Source: Parasponia andersonii
Lineage: Eukaryota > Streptophyta > Magnoliopsida > Rosales > Cannabaceae
NCBI GenBank assembly: GCA_002914805.1
Contig: JXTB01000578.1
Span: forward strand, 1 to 64,000
Direction: 5' to 3'
DNA length: 64,000 bases
Shown here: one piece after another, positions 25,303 to 44,171 of the stretch
Layout: every line of letters begins with the position of its first letter
How positions within the stretch are numbered: position 1 is the stretch's first letter
Notes under the pieces: generated by a model
What the model was told of the DNA's origin: nothing
The model's database searches: none
Seen by the model: the letters and a program-made list of their open reading frames with translations, nothing else
Program-made: the position numbers and the translations under genes

Positions 25303-25804
25303 TTGTCAACAAAGAAGAAGAAGGAACTTGTTATAGTAACCACATTAAGCATCATACTTAATGCTATGTTTGCGGCATCGACTGCTTGTTATGCTCTTGT
25401 GTTCTTAAGTTCGAAAGACTGGAAAGAATCTTCATCATTTGCTCAACAACCGAGTAGAAAGCGGCGAAAAATCAATGCTAATGGTAGCTCGGGTAGATTT
25501 CCAAAGATAGGGTTATGGAAGAAACGAGCGAAAATTTCATGAATCTGGCAGCTTCTTTTTCGCTGATGACTCAAAAAATCGGTGTTCTCATTGATACTGT
25601 TTCGTCCAGCTATAGGGAGTTGGCTGATTTGCAGGCTAAACTTCCAATTAAGTTGAACAAAATCAAAAAGGTTTAACTGGATTACAAGTCGTTCTAGCTG
25701 CTCAAATCTTGTGTATAGAGCATGGCTTGTTGAGAGTGTTTTTTAGCTTGACGAACGAAAAGAAGAAACAGTATGTTTCATGTCTTTTAGAGGATGGAGA
25801 ATAG
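25303..25804 (+). pseudogene. Myb/SANT-like transposon-associated protein, C-terminal remnant
   Basis: Three pieces in three frames read as one C-terminal region. 25440-25535 gives a basic, nuclear-signal-like stretch (PSRKRRKINANG). 25536-25672 gives FMNLAASFSLMTQKIGVLID and ELADLQAKLPIKLNKIKK. 25673-25804 gives LTGLQVVLAAQIL, then VFFSLTNEKKKQYVSCLL and a stop. This pattern ends many plant proteins with Myb/SANT-like (Myb_DNA-bind_3) domains related to PIF/Harbinger accessory proteins: a helical linker, then a segment scoring a residue-by-residue loss of 'FF.L....K..FV..LL'. The DNA-binding part was not found upstream. At least two frame changes, or unrecognised introns, separate the pieces. 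Confidence 0.42.
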
Positions 25805-26059
25805 TAGGCTTTAAGCTATATAAATCTTCTATAATGAGGACATGAGCTATATACGGACTAAAATGTTTCTTTTTTTAGCTTCTTCAGGTTTCTTAACTTT
25901 TTGGAGTATGCATTATGACTTTTAAGTAATTGTCTTTCCATTTGTTATTGCAATATTTTGTTGCCTGAATATGCTACTAAGATATATCTCTTATGCTGAT
26001 TAAAATCTCTTCTCGTTATTATTTTGGTAATCAGACTTCTATATTCTTTGTTCGTGCTT

Positions 26060-26190
26060 TAACTAATTCATACGTCTTAACTGGTCTTATAGTCAAAACT
26101 CGTCTTATCTTATGGACGAAGAGGTCCTAAGTTTGAATTTCCTTTCTCTAACTGAACAAAATTATAGAAAAAAAAAAAAAAAAAAAAGAA
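26060..26190 (+). mobile_element. candidate tRNA-derived SINE
   Basis: A tRNA-like A-box region (CTTAACTGGTCTTATAG) is followed about 40 bp later by a B-box-like GTCCTAAGTTTGAATTTCC, and then by a run of about 22 A (26167-26188). I found no clear flanking duplication. Confidence 0.3.
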
Positions 26191-26708
26191 AGGGGTTCCA
26201 TTGTTGTGATTTACAAATGAAAATTCAATGTGATATTGTTTTTGACCAATAAAACTATTATATAATGATAAGTATGCATTTTAAAAACTATGTTACTTTT
26301 TTTTAGTAAACAGATAGATAGAATATACAAATATGACATTCACCAGTCCGCTTTATTGGACTCGGGTCTCTTACATTTCCTTTTCGATACAATTCGTCTC
26401 CCTCTGAACCCAAAACTGGTCAATTACAGGGAGCAGCAAAGCTCTCTGTAAAAACAATTTAGCACATAAAAATTTCATCATGCAACTGCCTTCCACCTTA
26501 AGCAATAGCTTATTGAAACAAGTCAGTCTCCTATAATAATACCATCCGTAACTAGGTATGAAGAGCCGCAAAGAAAAATTGTTGGAACAATTTACCTATA
26601 TCAACTTGTACAGCTTATTGGGACAAAATAATGCACGTCACAAATACTTCTGTACAAAAAGAGAACCACAACCATGGGACGACTGAAAACTATAGAACAA
26701 GATTTTGA

Positions 26709-29700
26709 TCACGGTACTCGTTCCAAAACTCGCTGCAATGCCTTTTTGATACCTTCCTGATCAAGTGATGTTGTCAGTTGTATTTCCTGCACCTGTAACC
26801 ACAAACATATCTTATTAACAAGAATTTAATTTGTAAATGATAGAAAGCAAGAGAAGGGAAGGCAAAAAAATTGGAAGAAAGGCTATATCCATTAGTGTAA
26901 TATGATCACTGCCCAATCACATAATACCATGTGGTATTGGGGACTGTACTATCTTAATTTAATAAAAAGCTCCTGATAATGATCACTATGGGTGAATAGG
27001 TGATATCGAGTATTTAATTGATTGGAACTCACCTGTCTTCCAGCACGAGCGAGAAGTGTAAACTTCTGGTTAGTAGCAGGTGCCTGCAGCAGTGACACAA
27101 AATGATGAGGAATGTGGGGTTTTCAGGCCATGAAGGAAAGAAGGTACTCACATTGGAAAGCCAAAGTTGCAGATCCTGTGAAACCACCCGTTTCTCAAAA
27201 CCTTGACGAGTGATTCTCACGTCACCTATGCTGAATCAGTTATATCACAGAAAAACAAGGCAGAACAAAGTAGCAAGTGTCAATTTATTCGTAACAAAAG
27301 GAAAGAATTTAGGATTGTGAATTTGATTCATACAACATGAAGAATAGAAGTGGTCAATGCTCAACAGATTTCTTGCACTAGAAGCTATCAAATTTTGAGG
27401 CGGAAAAATCTCAGTAAGTCGAGCAATAATGGAATCATACCCATTTTCCTTTAGTAGCTCTTCAAATATAGTTTCAAGTCCCGGAAGAGGTTCAATGTTA
27501 CTGCTATCACTATTGCTCAATGAATCAGAACTATCTGCGCCTTCCTGTGACGTCAAATTCATCAATATTTGAAAGGAAAAGACATCGTTTCTGCAAGGGC
27601 AAGGGAATAAATAGTAAGACCAAAAATTATGTAAAGATTATCAGACTACAAACCTGTGGTATTACTTTATCCAAAGTTTCTAGAAGTGGATCTTCTTCTA
27701 ACTGTTTGATTGACAGCGTCATCCTTGCCTTTTCTCTGCATAGAACTCTTAATTAAAACTCGAGTACTTCTAGCTACAGAGTAAAATTTGTAAGAAGACA
27801 ATAATTGAAACTCGAGACTCGAGCACTTCTAGCTACAGAGTAAAATTTGTAAAAAGATAATAAGTGAAACTCGAGAGTTAAAATACGATGCGGTCAATGT
27901 CAATGTTGTCAACAGCTTCTCCTTTTCCCCTTCCATAATACAAGGAAACAAAATCTAGAGATTACATTTAAGAAAGGAGATTTTTCAGTCCTAAAATTTG
28001 TTGTATTTACCAAGAAAGTTCTTGAAACATTAAACCAGAAACGTTGTTGTCTATTCAAACAGCTAGCTAAGAGCTGCAAACAAATTTCACAGGTTGGGTT
28101 GTCAAGCCAGAGTTTTCATCCTTTCGGGGAAAAAGTGGGAGAGGGGATGCTAATAAAGCAAGAGAAGCTTAAACGGAAAGGGACATCATTTCTTGTTACT
28201 TCATGCGATAATTCCAATCCTATGTATTGGATACATTAGATGTTTGGAACTAAGATATATAAATAAGACTGTTTGAACACCTTTTCTTCAGGGCAAAATT
28301 CATTGGTTAAATGTACTTTTTCCCGAAGGAGTCAAGCAAGAGATGACCACATCAAGAATTCAGTATGTTGAAAGTAACATGTAAAGGGGAAAAGACAAGA
28401 TGGATTAGAGGGCAAGAGGATATATATGTAAGTTTTAGGTTCAAATCTTAGAAACTAAGAACTTTCAGTAATTGAACATAGTGATGTAGGGTACAGCAAA
28501 GGCTAACCTATCAATACTAAGAACTTTGACCCTTACTTCATCGCCCTCAGTCAGAATATCTCTTACATCCTGCACTAGATCCCATGAAACCTCTGAAACA
28601 TGCACTAGTCCAGTGAGATGATAAAGACCTGTTTCAGAATTGTTGAACAGATAGCAATTTGTGAATTTCAAATACAATGCAAATCAAGTAACAGATTTTA
28701 AGAGGAAAAGAAATTACCATCTGGAAATCGTAAGTGAACGAATGCACCATAATCCTCCAAGGAACCCACCTTCCCTTCAAAAATATCCCCTATGTTAACT
28801 TGATCAGAAAACTTTGACCAGACAGCTTCCTTTTCAGAAAAAATCAATTTTCTCTTCTCCTCATCCACTTGGATTACCTGAAATATCAAACTTAAATAAG
28901 TAGAGATCTCCGCTATTCTATGCTTATCACTTTATGAACACTCATCATGAAAGAAGCTAAATCTTATCCAATGAAGTCACAATGAGAAAAGTTATTTACA
29001 GGCTTTGGCTCTACGTCTTTGGTACTCGTAATGTTTAAATAATATGTTTTTACTAACTAAATAATATGTTTTTACTAATTAGTAATCCTACAAAATATTA
29101 TAAGGCGAAACAAATTCAATACCTTCACCGATATAAGTGAACCAGTTAAGCTTCTTGCCACCTCTTGGGGACTTCTGCGTGGTTCTACATGTGACAAAAT
29201 AAAGGAGGTTAAAAACAATTTATTTAACCGACAGTATGTATAGCCATCAGCATGAAAAACTTGGTATGCACAATACATAATCTAAAAGTATGTTTGAATC
29301 AGAAGTTTACAGAAATGGATTCTGAAACGCTTAGAATTGTCACGTAATATTTTTAACAATAGAAGGCTATGATGGAAACTAGAAAAACGCAATGGAAGCA
29401 CTAAATTTCTATGCAGGATTGTCATTAAGGATGAATAGGGAAAAGGTAAAACAGAAAAGATAAAAAGCTTTACAAAAGTGATTAGGAGGACCAACTTAAA
29501 TTTTCCATAAGCTAATTCTATATGACAAAAGGTACTCTCAGTGCTACTACCTGCTGCTGCCTTAAGCAACTGTTGAAAAACTGAAAATGTTAACCAGTGA
29601 TTGCAAATCAGATCAAAGTACATTGAAAAATATATTGACACTAAAAGCATTAGCAATGGAGAGCATACAACACTTCTGATGTAGAGCAGATGCAACCTAT

Positions 29701-31716
29701 CATCCCCATCTATTAGAAGAGGCGCAATCAAATCATATTAATCACTCAGTACCAGGCTCAAGAGTGTACTCTTCGGGCTCTACCTGTCCCAGCTCCGATG
29801 CCAAAAAATATAGAACAGAAACAACCAATCATCCCAAAAGTTGCAAATGTTGGGAGAAGCGCAATCTAATCCTATCAGTCACTCAGGAATAGGGGCATTC
29901 GAAGATCCTTACGTATGGGTCTAGGCCTAGCCTCATTCTTGTATTCAGGTGATGCCCCTGGCTCAACTTCACTTCTTCCGTACTTCAGAGCAAGCCTTTT
30001 CTTTTTTCCAATGAAATTCGTAATAAAAAATACAGGATGGAATAAAAGTATGAGGCCTGCTACGTACTGACGTGTATATGTCAGTATCAGAGTCGTCCAT
30101 CACGCATGTCCCAACAGTGGAACCTACGTGGGACCACTGCTGTGGATGGCCCTAATGCTATAGACGCATCTGGAGCTACCAAAATCCATTAAAGTAAATA
30201 GAATATGTCACACCAATTGCGAACAATAAAATAATACCTGTACAAAAATGTGAAGGGCTCAGCTGTGGAAATGGGAGAAAACCAACTAAAGTACGGAAAC
30301 GAACCAGCAATCCTCCATTATTAAAACCTTCAATCCTGCCCTCATAAATGAGTCTGCCATCATTGTAATTCCTTGCTGCCTTCCAATCAGCAGACCTCTA
30401 CTTCTTAGCAGAAACCAAGTATTAGCTCAACTAACTCTATAACTGTCGAGAAATTACAAAGTAAATAAATGAACTCAGACTAACCATAGAACACTTTTCT
30501 AACCATAAATCACTTCCCTTTTCTTATCATCTTTTATTCTAGCTATGAAATTATTTCAACAGATAAAAGAGAGACAAAGGCATTTTATATGGAAGTTTTG
30601 GTTAAATATACTTTTTGCAAGAGTCAAATGATCTCAATTATCTCTCTATCAACTTATGAAGAAATACAAGCATTAAAATTCGAAGTTTTACCCAAATTAT
30701 CATATTTTAAAACATCTAACTTTCGACAAAAAATTGAAGCGCAAGCACCCCTTCTTCTGCTTGCAATAACATGCATGAAAATGTGATCTTCACAATTAGA
30801 ACACAGCTGAGCAAGTCATTCCAAATATCCCATTGTACTGTTTTCAAAAAAGATCTACAGACAAAAGGAATAAAGAAAGATATAAGCAGTCAAAATATGG
30901 AGAGGACAATGTCTCCGAAAAAATACTGAAGAAAAAGAAAACACCAAAGATCTGACGATAGACGAAAAAACTAGCTCTTTCATAGGGCATCAGACCAGCT
31001 CAGACTAATTAGATTAAAAATAAAAATAAAATAAAATAAAATAAAAAGCAAAACCACAAAGTCACACTAGACTGAAACTTCCTGATAACCTCAGTCAAAA
31101 AAAAAAAAAAAAAATCTCCATTCTTTTCTTACTTCCGCCTTCAAAAGCAGCTAAATTCAAAACATAACTCACATTTTTGGCTTTAACATCTAAGAAAAGA
31201 AAAAACCCATTAAAACCCATCATTTAATTCATAACATGCTTCGACCAAAGATAGAAGCTAGCTAAAGTATAAACTAATTCCATTTTTGACCAGATAACAG
31301 CAACAGAGTTTAGAATAATAACCGAAAAAGACACAACGCACCCGAGCTAGTCGAATGGCGTCGGGCGAGGCGGCGGCTTCTTGAAGGGCTCGAGCGGCTG
31401 CGGCGGCTTGACCAGCTTCTCTGTCCGGACGTTCAAAAGCCTTGGAGGAGACCTCACTCGCGGCGCAAACCAGAGGCCTTCTCCGCCCCAAAAATTTATG
31501 GGAAACCTTTGAAACACTCGAGTATGGGATTAGCAGAGAACAAGAAGAAGAAGAGGAGGAGACATCGGGGCCTGTTAAGAGGTGGGAGAGAAAGGAAATG
31601 TGGGTTGGGACTGAACCCAGCGAAGGAGGAGGTGTTGCAGTGAAGATGGGCATTTTTGGGGTCCAGTTTTGGTGAGAAAGAAGAGTAAGCAGTCGTGGGT
31701 CTGCAATGGATAACAT
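26709..31716 (-). CDS. chloroplast S1-domain RNA-binding protein (SRRP1-like)
   Basis: Ten minus-strand exons: 31342-31716, 30238-30397, 29123-29184, 28718-28877, 28508-28628, 27654-27735, 27441-27544, 27152-27230, 27033-27083 and 26709-26792. They total 1278 nt (425 aa) with GT-AG introns. The first 80 or so residues are Ser/Pro-rich without acidic residues, like a chloroplast transit peptide. S1 domain 1 spans exons 2-4 (LIYEGRIEGFNNGGLLVRF). S1 domain 2 starts at IGDIFEGKVGSLEDYGAFVH, contains LTGLVHVSEVSW and ends MTLSIKQLEEDP. The C-terminal region (RQGFEKRVVSQDLQLWLSN, FTLLARAGRQVQEIQLTTSL) is that of plastid proteins related to Arabidopsis SRRP1 (At3g23700). S1 domains bind RNA, and the likely role is plastid RNA or translation. 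PDE338/RLSB is an alternative relative. The start at 31716 was chosen over an in-frame ATG at 31779 because of its position before the transit-like segment. Confidence 0.88.
27761..27878. repeat. tandem duplication, 59-bp unit, in S1-gene intron
   Basis: CGAGTACTTCTAGCTACAGA (27761) and CGAGCACTTCTAGCTACAGA (27820) start two near-identical copies, within the intron between exons 5 and 6. Confidence 0.9.
29700..29901. repeat. diverged direct repeat in S1-gene intron 2
   Basis: About 29700-29762 and 29828-29901 share GGCGCAATCAAATCATATTA versus AGCGCAATCTAATCCTAT, followed by CACTCAGTA versus CACTCAGGA. An old local duplication is likely. Confidence 0.6.
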
Positions 31717-31839
31717 GGTTTGTTTAATCGTTTTTGGTGTTGTTTTGTTAGAATTGGCGTGTCGTTTCTTATCCCACAAATTTTGTTACTCACCCATACA
31801 CTCACCTGTGCATGTGTCACTCTTATTGTTCTCGTCACT

Positions 31840-33420
31840 TTTCTTTTTCTTTTTTTTTTTTTTTTTTCGCTGAATCATCATTTTAGTTATGTATCTCGCC
31901 AATTCAAATCCACTCTTTTTTGCACATTGGTTACATTCTCCTCTCACTAAAAATGTGCATTTCTCTTCTTATAAAATAATAATCAACCCTTATATCTATC
32001 ATTTTTGTCCTCTTATCTTCTTTTCTTCCCAATATTTAAGTGACAATAGAGTGGTAAATAAATATACCTACAACATTAATACCATTAGAATTAGAATAAT
32101 GCTATAGGTATCCCAAATGTGCATATAATTATTTTATTTGCTATAAGTTTAATACATTAGTTAAACAATGATTACTCGTATACTTACTATGTTAAGATTA
32201 AAAATTTGGTACAAAATATCGTCCTATTATTAATAGAAAGTAATTGACTCCGCAAAAGATATTCTTATGGGTTATTAGAATGGTTTCAACTTTCAATCCA
32301 TACCAATGCCCAAATTAGACAACAAAAAAGTACTTGAAAACATACTTGTTTGGAGTTTTATTTATGTAATGACAAGTTGTTTGGAGTTTTATTTATGTAA
32401 TGACAAGTATTGTGAAGTTTTAATTATGAACACCATTAGTTATAAGACTTTACTATGAGACGAACTATAAAACTATGCAATTGCTAATATTGTGATTTTT
32501 CTATGAAAGACTTGTTAGGGAATTAAGAATTATATAAACAAATAACTTCTATTATGGAATGAATTAGTATTCTTAATATTTTATGTGTTTAGAGTTTAGT
32601 TTATTTTGTGATGTGGATTCGAATTTCGACCCCAAATAAAGAAAAACAATAAACTTAATTTTAATTCTATGAATGATGTAATCGGACAATAGCACCCAAA
32701 ATCGCTTACTGAAGAACCATCCAATCTGCTAAGGAATTAGGCAACTACGGCTTGTGTTTTTTTTTTTTTTTGGGTTGAAAAAAAAAACCTAAAAATGCCC
32801 CTTATTGTAGTCCTTAAATTTTACGATTTTTTATTTTGGTCTTTAAACCCTTAAAACTGTTAAGCTCAGTCTTTCTTAATGTACGGTTGTTTTAAAGGAT
32901 GAGTAAGGAAATGGTAAAAAGCTAAAGATAGAAACCATTTTCAAAGTGATTAGGAGGATCAGCATACATTTATTATGATACATCGATGATATGGACCACA
33001 AACATTATACATAACGAAAATCAAAATTTTCATTAACAATATGAAATAGCTTGGCTGCCATCATAATTGACACCTAACTATAAAATTTGTATTGATAATT
33101 TATTAAAAAAAATTTAAGCCAAAAAAAAAAAGTAAAGTACACAATTAGGCTAAAAACACTGGTGGAAATGTTGTTGTCCACAAACCTTAAACTTATTACA
33201 AGAAATACATTGAACTGCTGCGAGAGCACCTCAGAAAACTAGACCAGGACCCCATGATTTGTACTAGTCGTCCATTGAAAAAAACAATTAAGAAAAACAA
33301 GTGGTAGTTCTTACGTTACTTCAAACTCTCTTAAGTGAACCAAAAAAAAAAAAAAAACAACCAATTAAACAAAGAACAAATCATCCATTGTACATACAAG
33401 CTCTCCAAATTGTTTAACAG
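31840..33420. other. intergenic between S1 gene promoter and RTFL 3' side
   Basis: AT-rich with a poly-T tract at 31851-31867 and poly-A/T tracts near 32758-32788. No gene seen apart from the tandem duplication at 32346. Confidence 0.5.
32346..32407. repeat. 31-bp tandem duplication
   Basis: TTGTTTGGAGTTTTATTTAT begins two identical adjacent units, in the intergenic region upstream of the S1-protein gene. Confidence 0.93.
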
Positions 33421-33427
33421 GTTCAAT

Positions 33428-33488
33428 ATCACGTGACCCCGCAAATCACCTCACGAGCCGGCTTCTAGGATCGCTTGCTTATAAATAC
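33428..33488 (+). promoter_or_regulatory. promoter-like module (G-box plus TATA box), no gene assigned
   Basis: ATCACGTGAC (G-box, about 33429-33437) is followed about 45 bp later by TATAAATA (33480-33487) on the plus strand. No convincing plus-strand frame follows, and the nearest gene (RTFL, minus strand) ends at 33934. Confidence 0.3.
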
Positions 33489-33910
33489 AATGCATGTGCT
33501 TCGTCTGTAGCAATCCACCACCACTACATTCCTGGTTTGGTTAAAAAGCAAGCATACACATATTCATAATACACATAAACATATAATATGTATCCATACA
33601 TATTTATTATATGTATGCATGCATGCATATAAGATAGATGTATATGTGGTGGCGAGAAACTTCTTTGCATTGCATGCCCTTTAAAATCCCTTTGGAACAA
33701 ATGCACCAAATGAGGTCAAAAAACAGAAGGGACACACATTGTGAAGAAGTACAAATTAGTAAAGCCACCACACTAGTGCTGCTGTCCATGGAACCAAACT
33801 CCGGAAGACCAGTGCAGTGGAAAATCTTTATCATTCCATTTTTTTTTTTCCTTTATGATTTTATGTTTAAGTATATCCATATATGAATATATGTATGCAT
33901 ATAGTTATAG

Positions 33911-33930
33911 GTATGTATGTATGTATGTAT
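33911..33930. repeat. (GTAT)n microsatellite
   Basis: Five GTAT units, ending only four bases before the stop codon of the RTFL peptide gene, in its 3' UTR. Confidence 0.9.
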
Positions 33931-33933
33931 GGC

Positions 33934-34101
33934 CTACTCATCTCCATGAATGTACCAGCAGAGTAACATGGTGGCGCAGCGACAAAGAACGTAAATCCTA
34001 GCTCGTTGTTCCTTAACCAAAATTGCACACTTTCTTGAGAAGCCATTTCCCTTTCTCTTTGTGTTGGTGAAACTCCTTTTTTGAAGCTGGATTTCGGCCA
34101 T
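33934..34101 (-). CDS. RTFL: ROTUNDIFOLIA4-LIKE / DEVIL small peptide
   Basis: This single-exon 55-residue frame starts at MAEIQLQKRSFTNTKRKG and ends with a TAG at 33934-33936. It lies in a different frame from, and wholly inside, a longer minus-strand open frame that has no domain character. Residues 22-50 carry the DVL/RTFL signature: SRKCAILVKEQRARIYVLCR, then CATMLLCW. The conserved K-C-A--VKEQRAR-Y---RC---L-CW pattern and the short length fit the family exactly. RTFL/DVL peptides are plant-specific membrane-associated regulators of cell proliferation. Overexpression shortens organs and alters leaf, fruit and trichome shape. A TATA box lies about 110 bp upstream. Which RTFL subgroup it belongs to is not determined. 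Confidence 0.93.
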   Translation of the reverse strand: MAEIQLQKRSFTNTKRKGNGFSRKCAILVKEQRARIYVLCRCATMLLCWYIHGDE

Positions 34102-34213
34102 GCTTGCTTATACAAGCTAGCTAATTTGAGAACTCTAAAGAAGAAGCTCACTATCTAAGAGCTATGTATATGGCTAGACTTGAGTCTCTTGAGTCTTGAG
34201 TGAGGAGTTGATG

Positions 34214-34221
34214 AATTTATA
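34214..34221 (-). promoter_or_regulatory. TATA box of RTFL gene
   Basis: Read on the minus strand, GATATAAATTC places TATAAA about 110 bp upstream of the RTFL start codon, implying a 5' UTR of roughly 80 nt. No other TATA-like word is closer. Confidence 0.5.
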
Positions 34222-35809
34222 TCCTTGGTTTCTTTCTTGGGCATGAAATCTCAGACACGTTTCGTTCAGCATTGGGATATGGGAAAGATGCATGGGATTT
34301 GCTTGAAAAGATGTAACTTGGGTTGATTTTACTAAAAAGGAGAAAAAGAAAAAAGATTACTTGCTTTTCAAGTGAGGGAGTGAATATGGAAGAAGTTTGA
34401 GAAAACGAGGGCCAATTTGAATGACTTCTTTAAGTGAGCTTCAGATTCCTTTTAATTACGACGATGTAATATGACTTACGATATTTCAAGGAAAAGGATA
34501 TGGCTTTTCATGTTCATGATTCAGGAGTGGTTTTATAAGGTGGGACAGCTAGAGTAATGGCAAAGGGTACATTGTATGAGAAGTTTCACTTACAATGACA
34601 CTTGCTAAAAGAACATTCCTGGTTAGCCCTATGTATATATCAAAGTCCAATAAAGGAGTAATGAAGTTTAGCTATATAGACTCCACACTCCAACATGTAA
34701 TCTGATGATAGCTGGCAATTCAACTAGTATTTTAGCATCATAGGCTGTATGGCACTGTTAAACAAATGCACTATTATTCTCACACACACAAACATACACA
34801 ATAATAAAAGAATGCAAGTCCTAGAGAACAGAGGAATGAGGGAGGTGAAATTTTGGGACTGAAGTTTATCATACTCTTTACCATTTAATTTACTTTTAAA
34901 ACATAAAATAAGAAAGCATAAATGTTGTAAAGCAAGCTCTAAGGTACAATTAGTAATCAGCTAATTCGAAGGTAATAAAGGATCTCACGTTTCTCAGCCC
35001 TTCCTTGTTTTTTTTTTGGGGGGGGGGCCTAAAAATTGTTTGTTCGGCTTAGATAAGCAAACTACACATCATTCGATTTAAGAATGGTGTATTCCCTTTT
35101 GAGATGAATCAACACGTGACAGTCGATTTGGTGAGTACGCTAACTTAAATGGAATAAAAATTGACCCCATCCATCGTGGGATAAATAAAATTTTCTCTCA
35201 GTAGATTGCCTGGAGAAATTCATTCCAAAAAGACTAGGCAAACCTCAAAAGGACCATTACGAGGGGACTCTTCTGACTTCTAACATTCCTCAGACACATA
35301 CTTCCAAGATCAAACCAAATGTTACCGAAATTGTTCTACTCGCTGGTAAGAGAAAACAGTTGAATCCAAACAACATATTAACATTTAACAAAATATATGC
35401 CGCTTCTTTCCAAATCTTCTAATTGAAGAAGTCTCGTTATAATTTACACTTGTATCTTCAACTGTGAAGTTTTTTTCTCAAATTCTGTATGCACTTTATC
35501 AAGTGTATTATGACAATTGTACTCGAGGACAAACACAAAGAACACAAAAAGAAGAGTGTCAGCTTCCTCTAAAGCTGACATACGACTGTACACTTACAGA
35601 AAAATGACACTCTATCAGCAAAACAAGGTATAGCTAATGAAAATGCTTCCTTGAAGATGAGCACAATCAAAGTGCTAAAACACCTTGTCTCTCCAATTTT
35701 ATTGCCTTGAGAAGCTCATTGACACTCGAAAGAACAATAATTTACAAGCAGTAACCCGTTCTAAGATTATGCTCCACTGTAGCTGCAAAGTTTGCCCCAA
35801 GGATTCTTA

Positions 35810-43792
<7,983 letters not shown>

Positions 43793-43869
43793 TTCCTCGA
43801 ACAGAAAGGGGTCAATATTCAATTACAGCGATGAATTTCCACTGGAACTCTGGATTGAATTCCAATGGC

Positions 43870-43908
43870 GGAAGAAGAAGAAGAAGAAGAAGAAAGAAGA
43901 AGAAAGAG
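43870..43908. repeat. (GAA)n repeat in PDS 5' leader
   Basis: GAA/GAAA units about 80-115 bp upstream of the PDS start codon. On the transcribed strand this is a CTT-rich leader, common in plant 5' UTRs. Confidence 0.8.
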
Positions 43909-44171
43909 TGTGAGTGCGGAATAGAAAGTGGTGGCTGTGGTGGGAACACATGGAGGTGGGAGGAGTGGGAGTGGAAGTGGGTTGGGTGAGTTACCGTTTT
44001 GGGGTATTGTTGTCGTTTAGTGGGAGTGACGTTTAAGCCGTTCGCCAACTTGGGAGACTGGGTTGGATCAACGGTCACCGTTGAGGATATTCTGTGATAG
44101 ACGGTAAAACGAGTCGAGACAAAAATGGAGTCCCAAGTGTTGAGCTCCTCCAACCGCCAGACAGCCTTCAA

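Noticed and set aside
29282-29731. 149-codon minus-strand open frame inside the S1-protein gene
   Set aside because: It lies wholly within an intron defined by exons on both sides and has no domain. It is hydrophobic low-complexity sequence.
33867-34151. Open frame of 94 codons starting MSFFFRVLKLASLYKQAW
   Set aside because: It has no family character. The overlapping 55-codon frame carries the RTFL signature, so the longer frame is a shadow.
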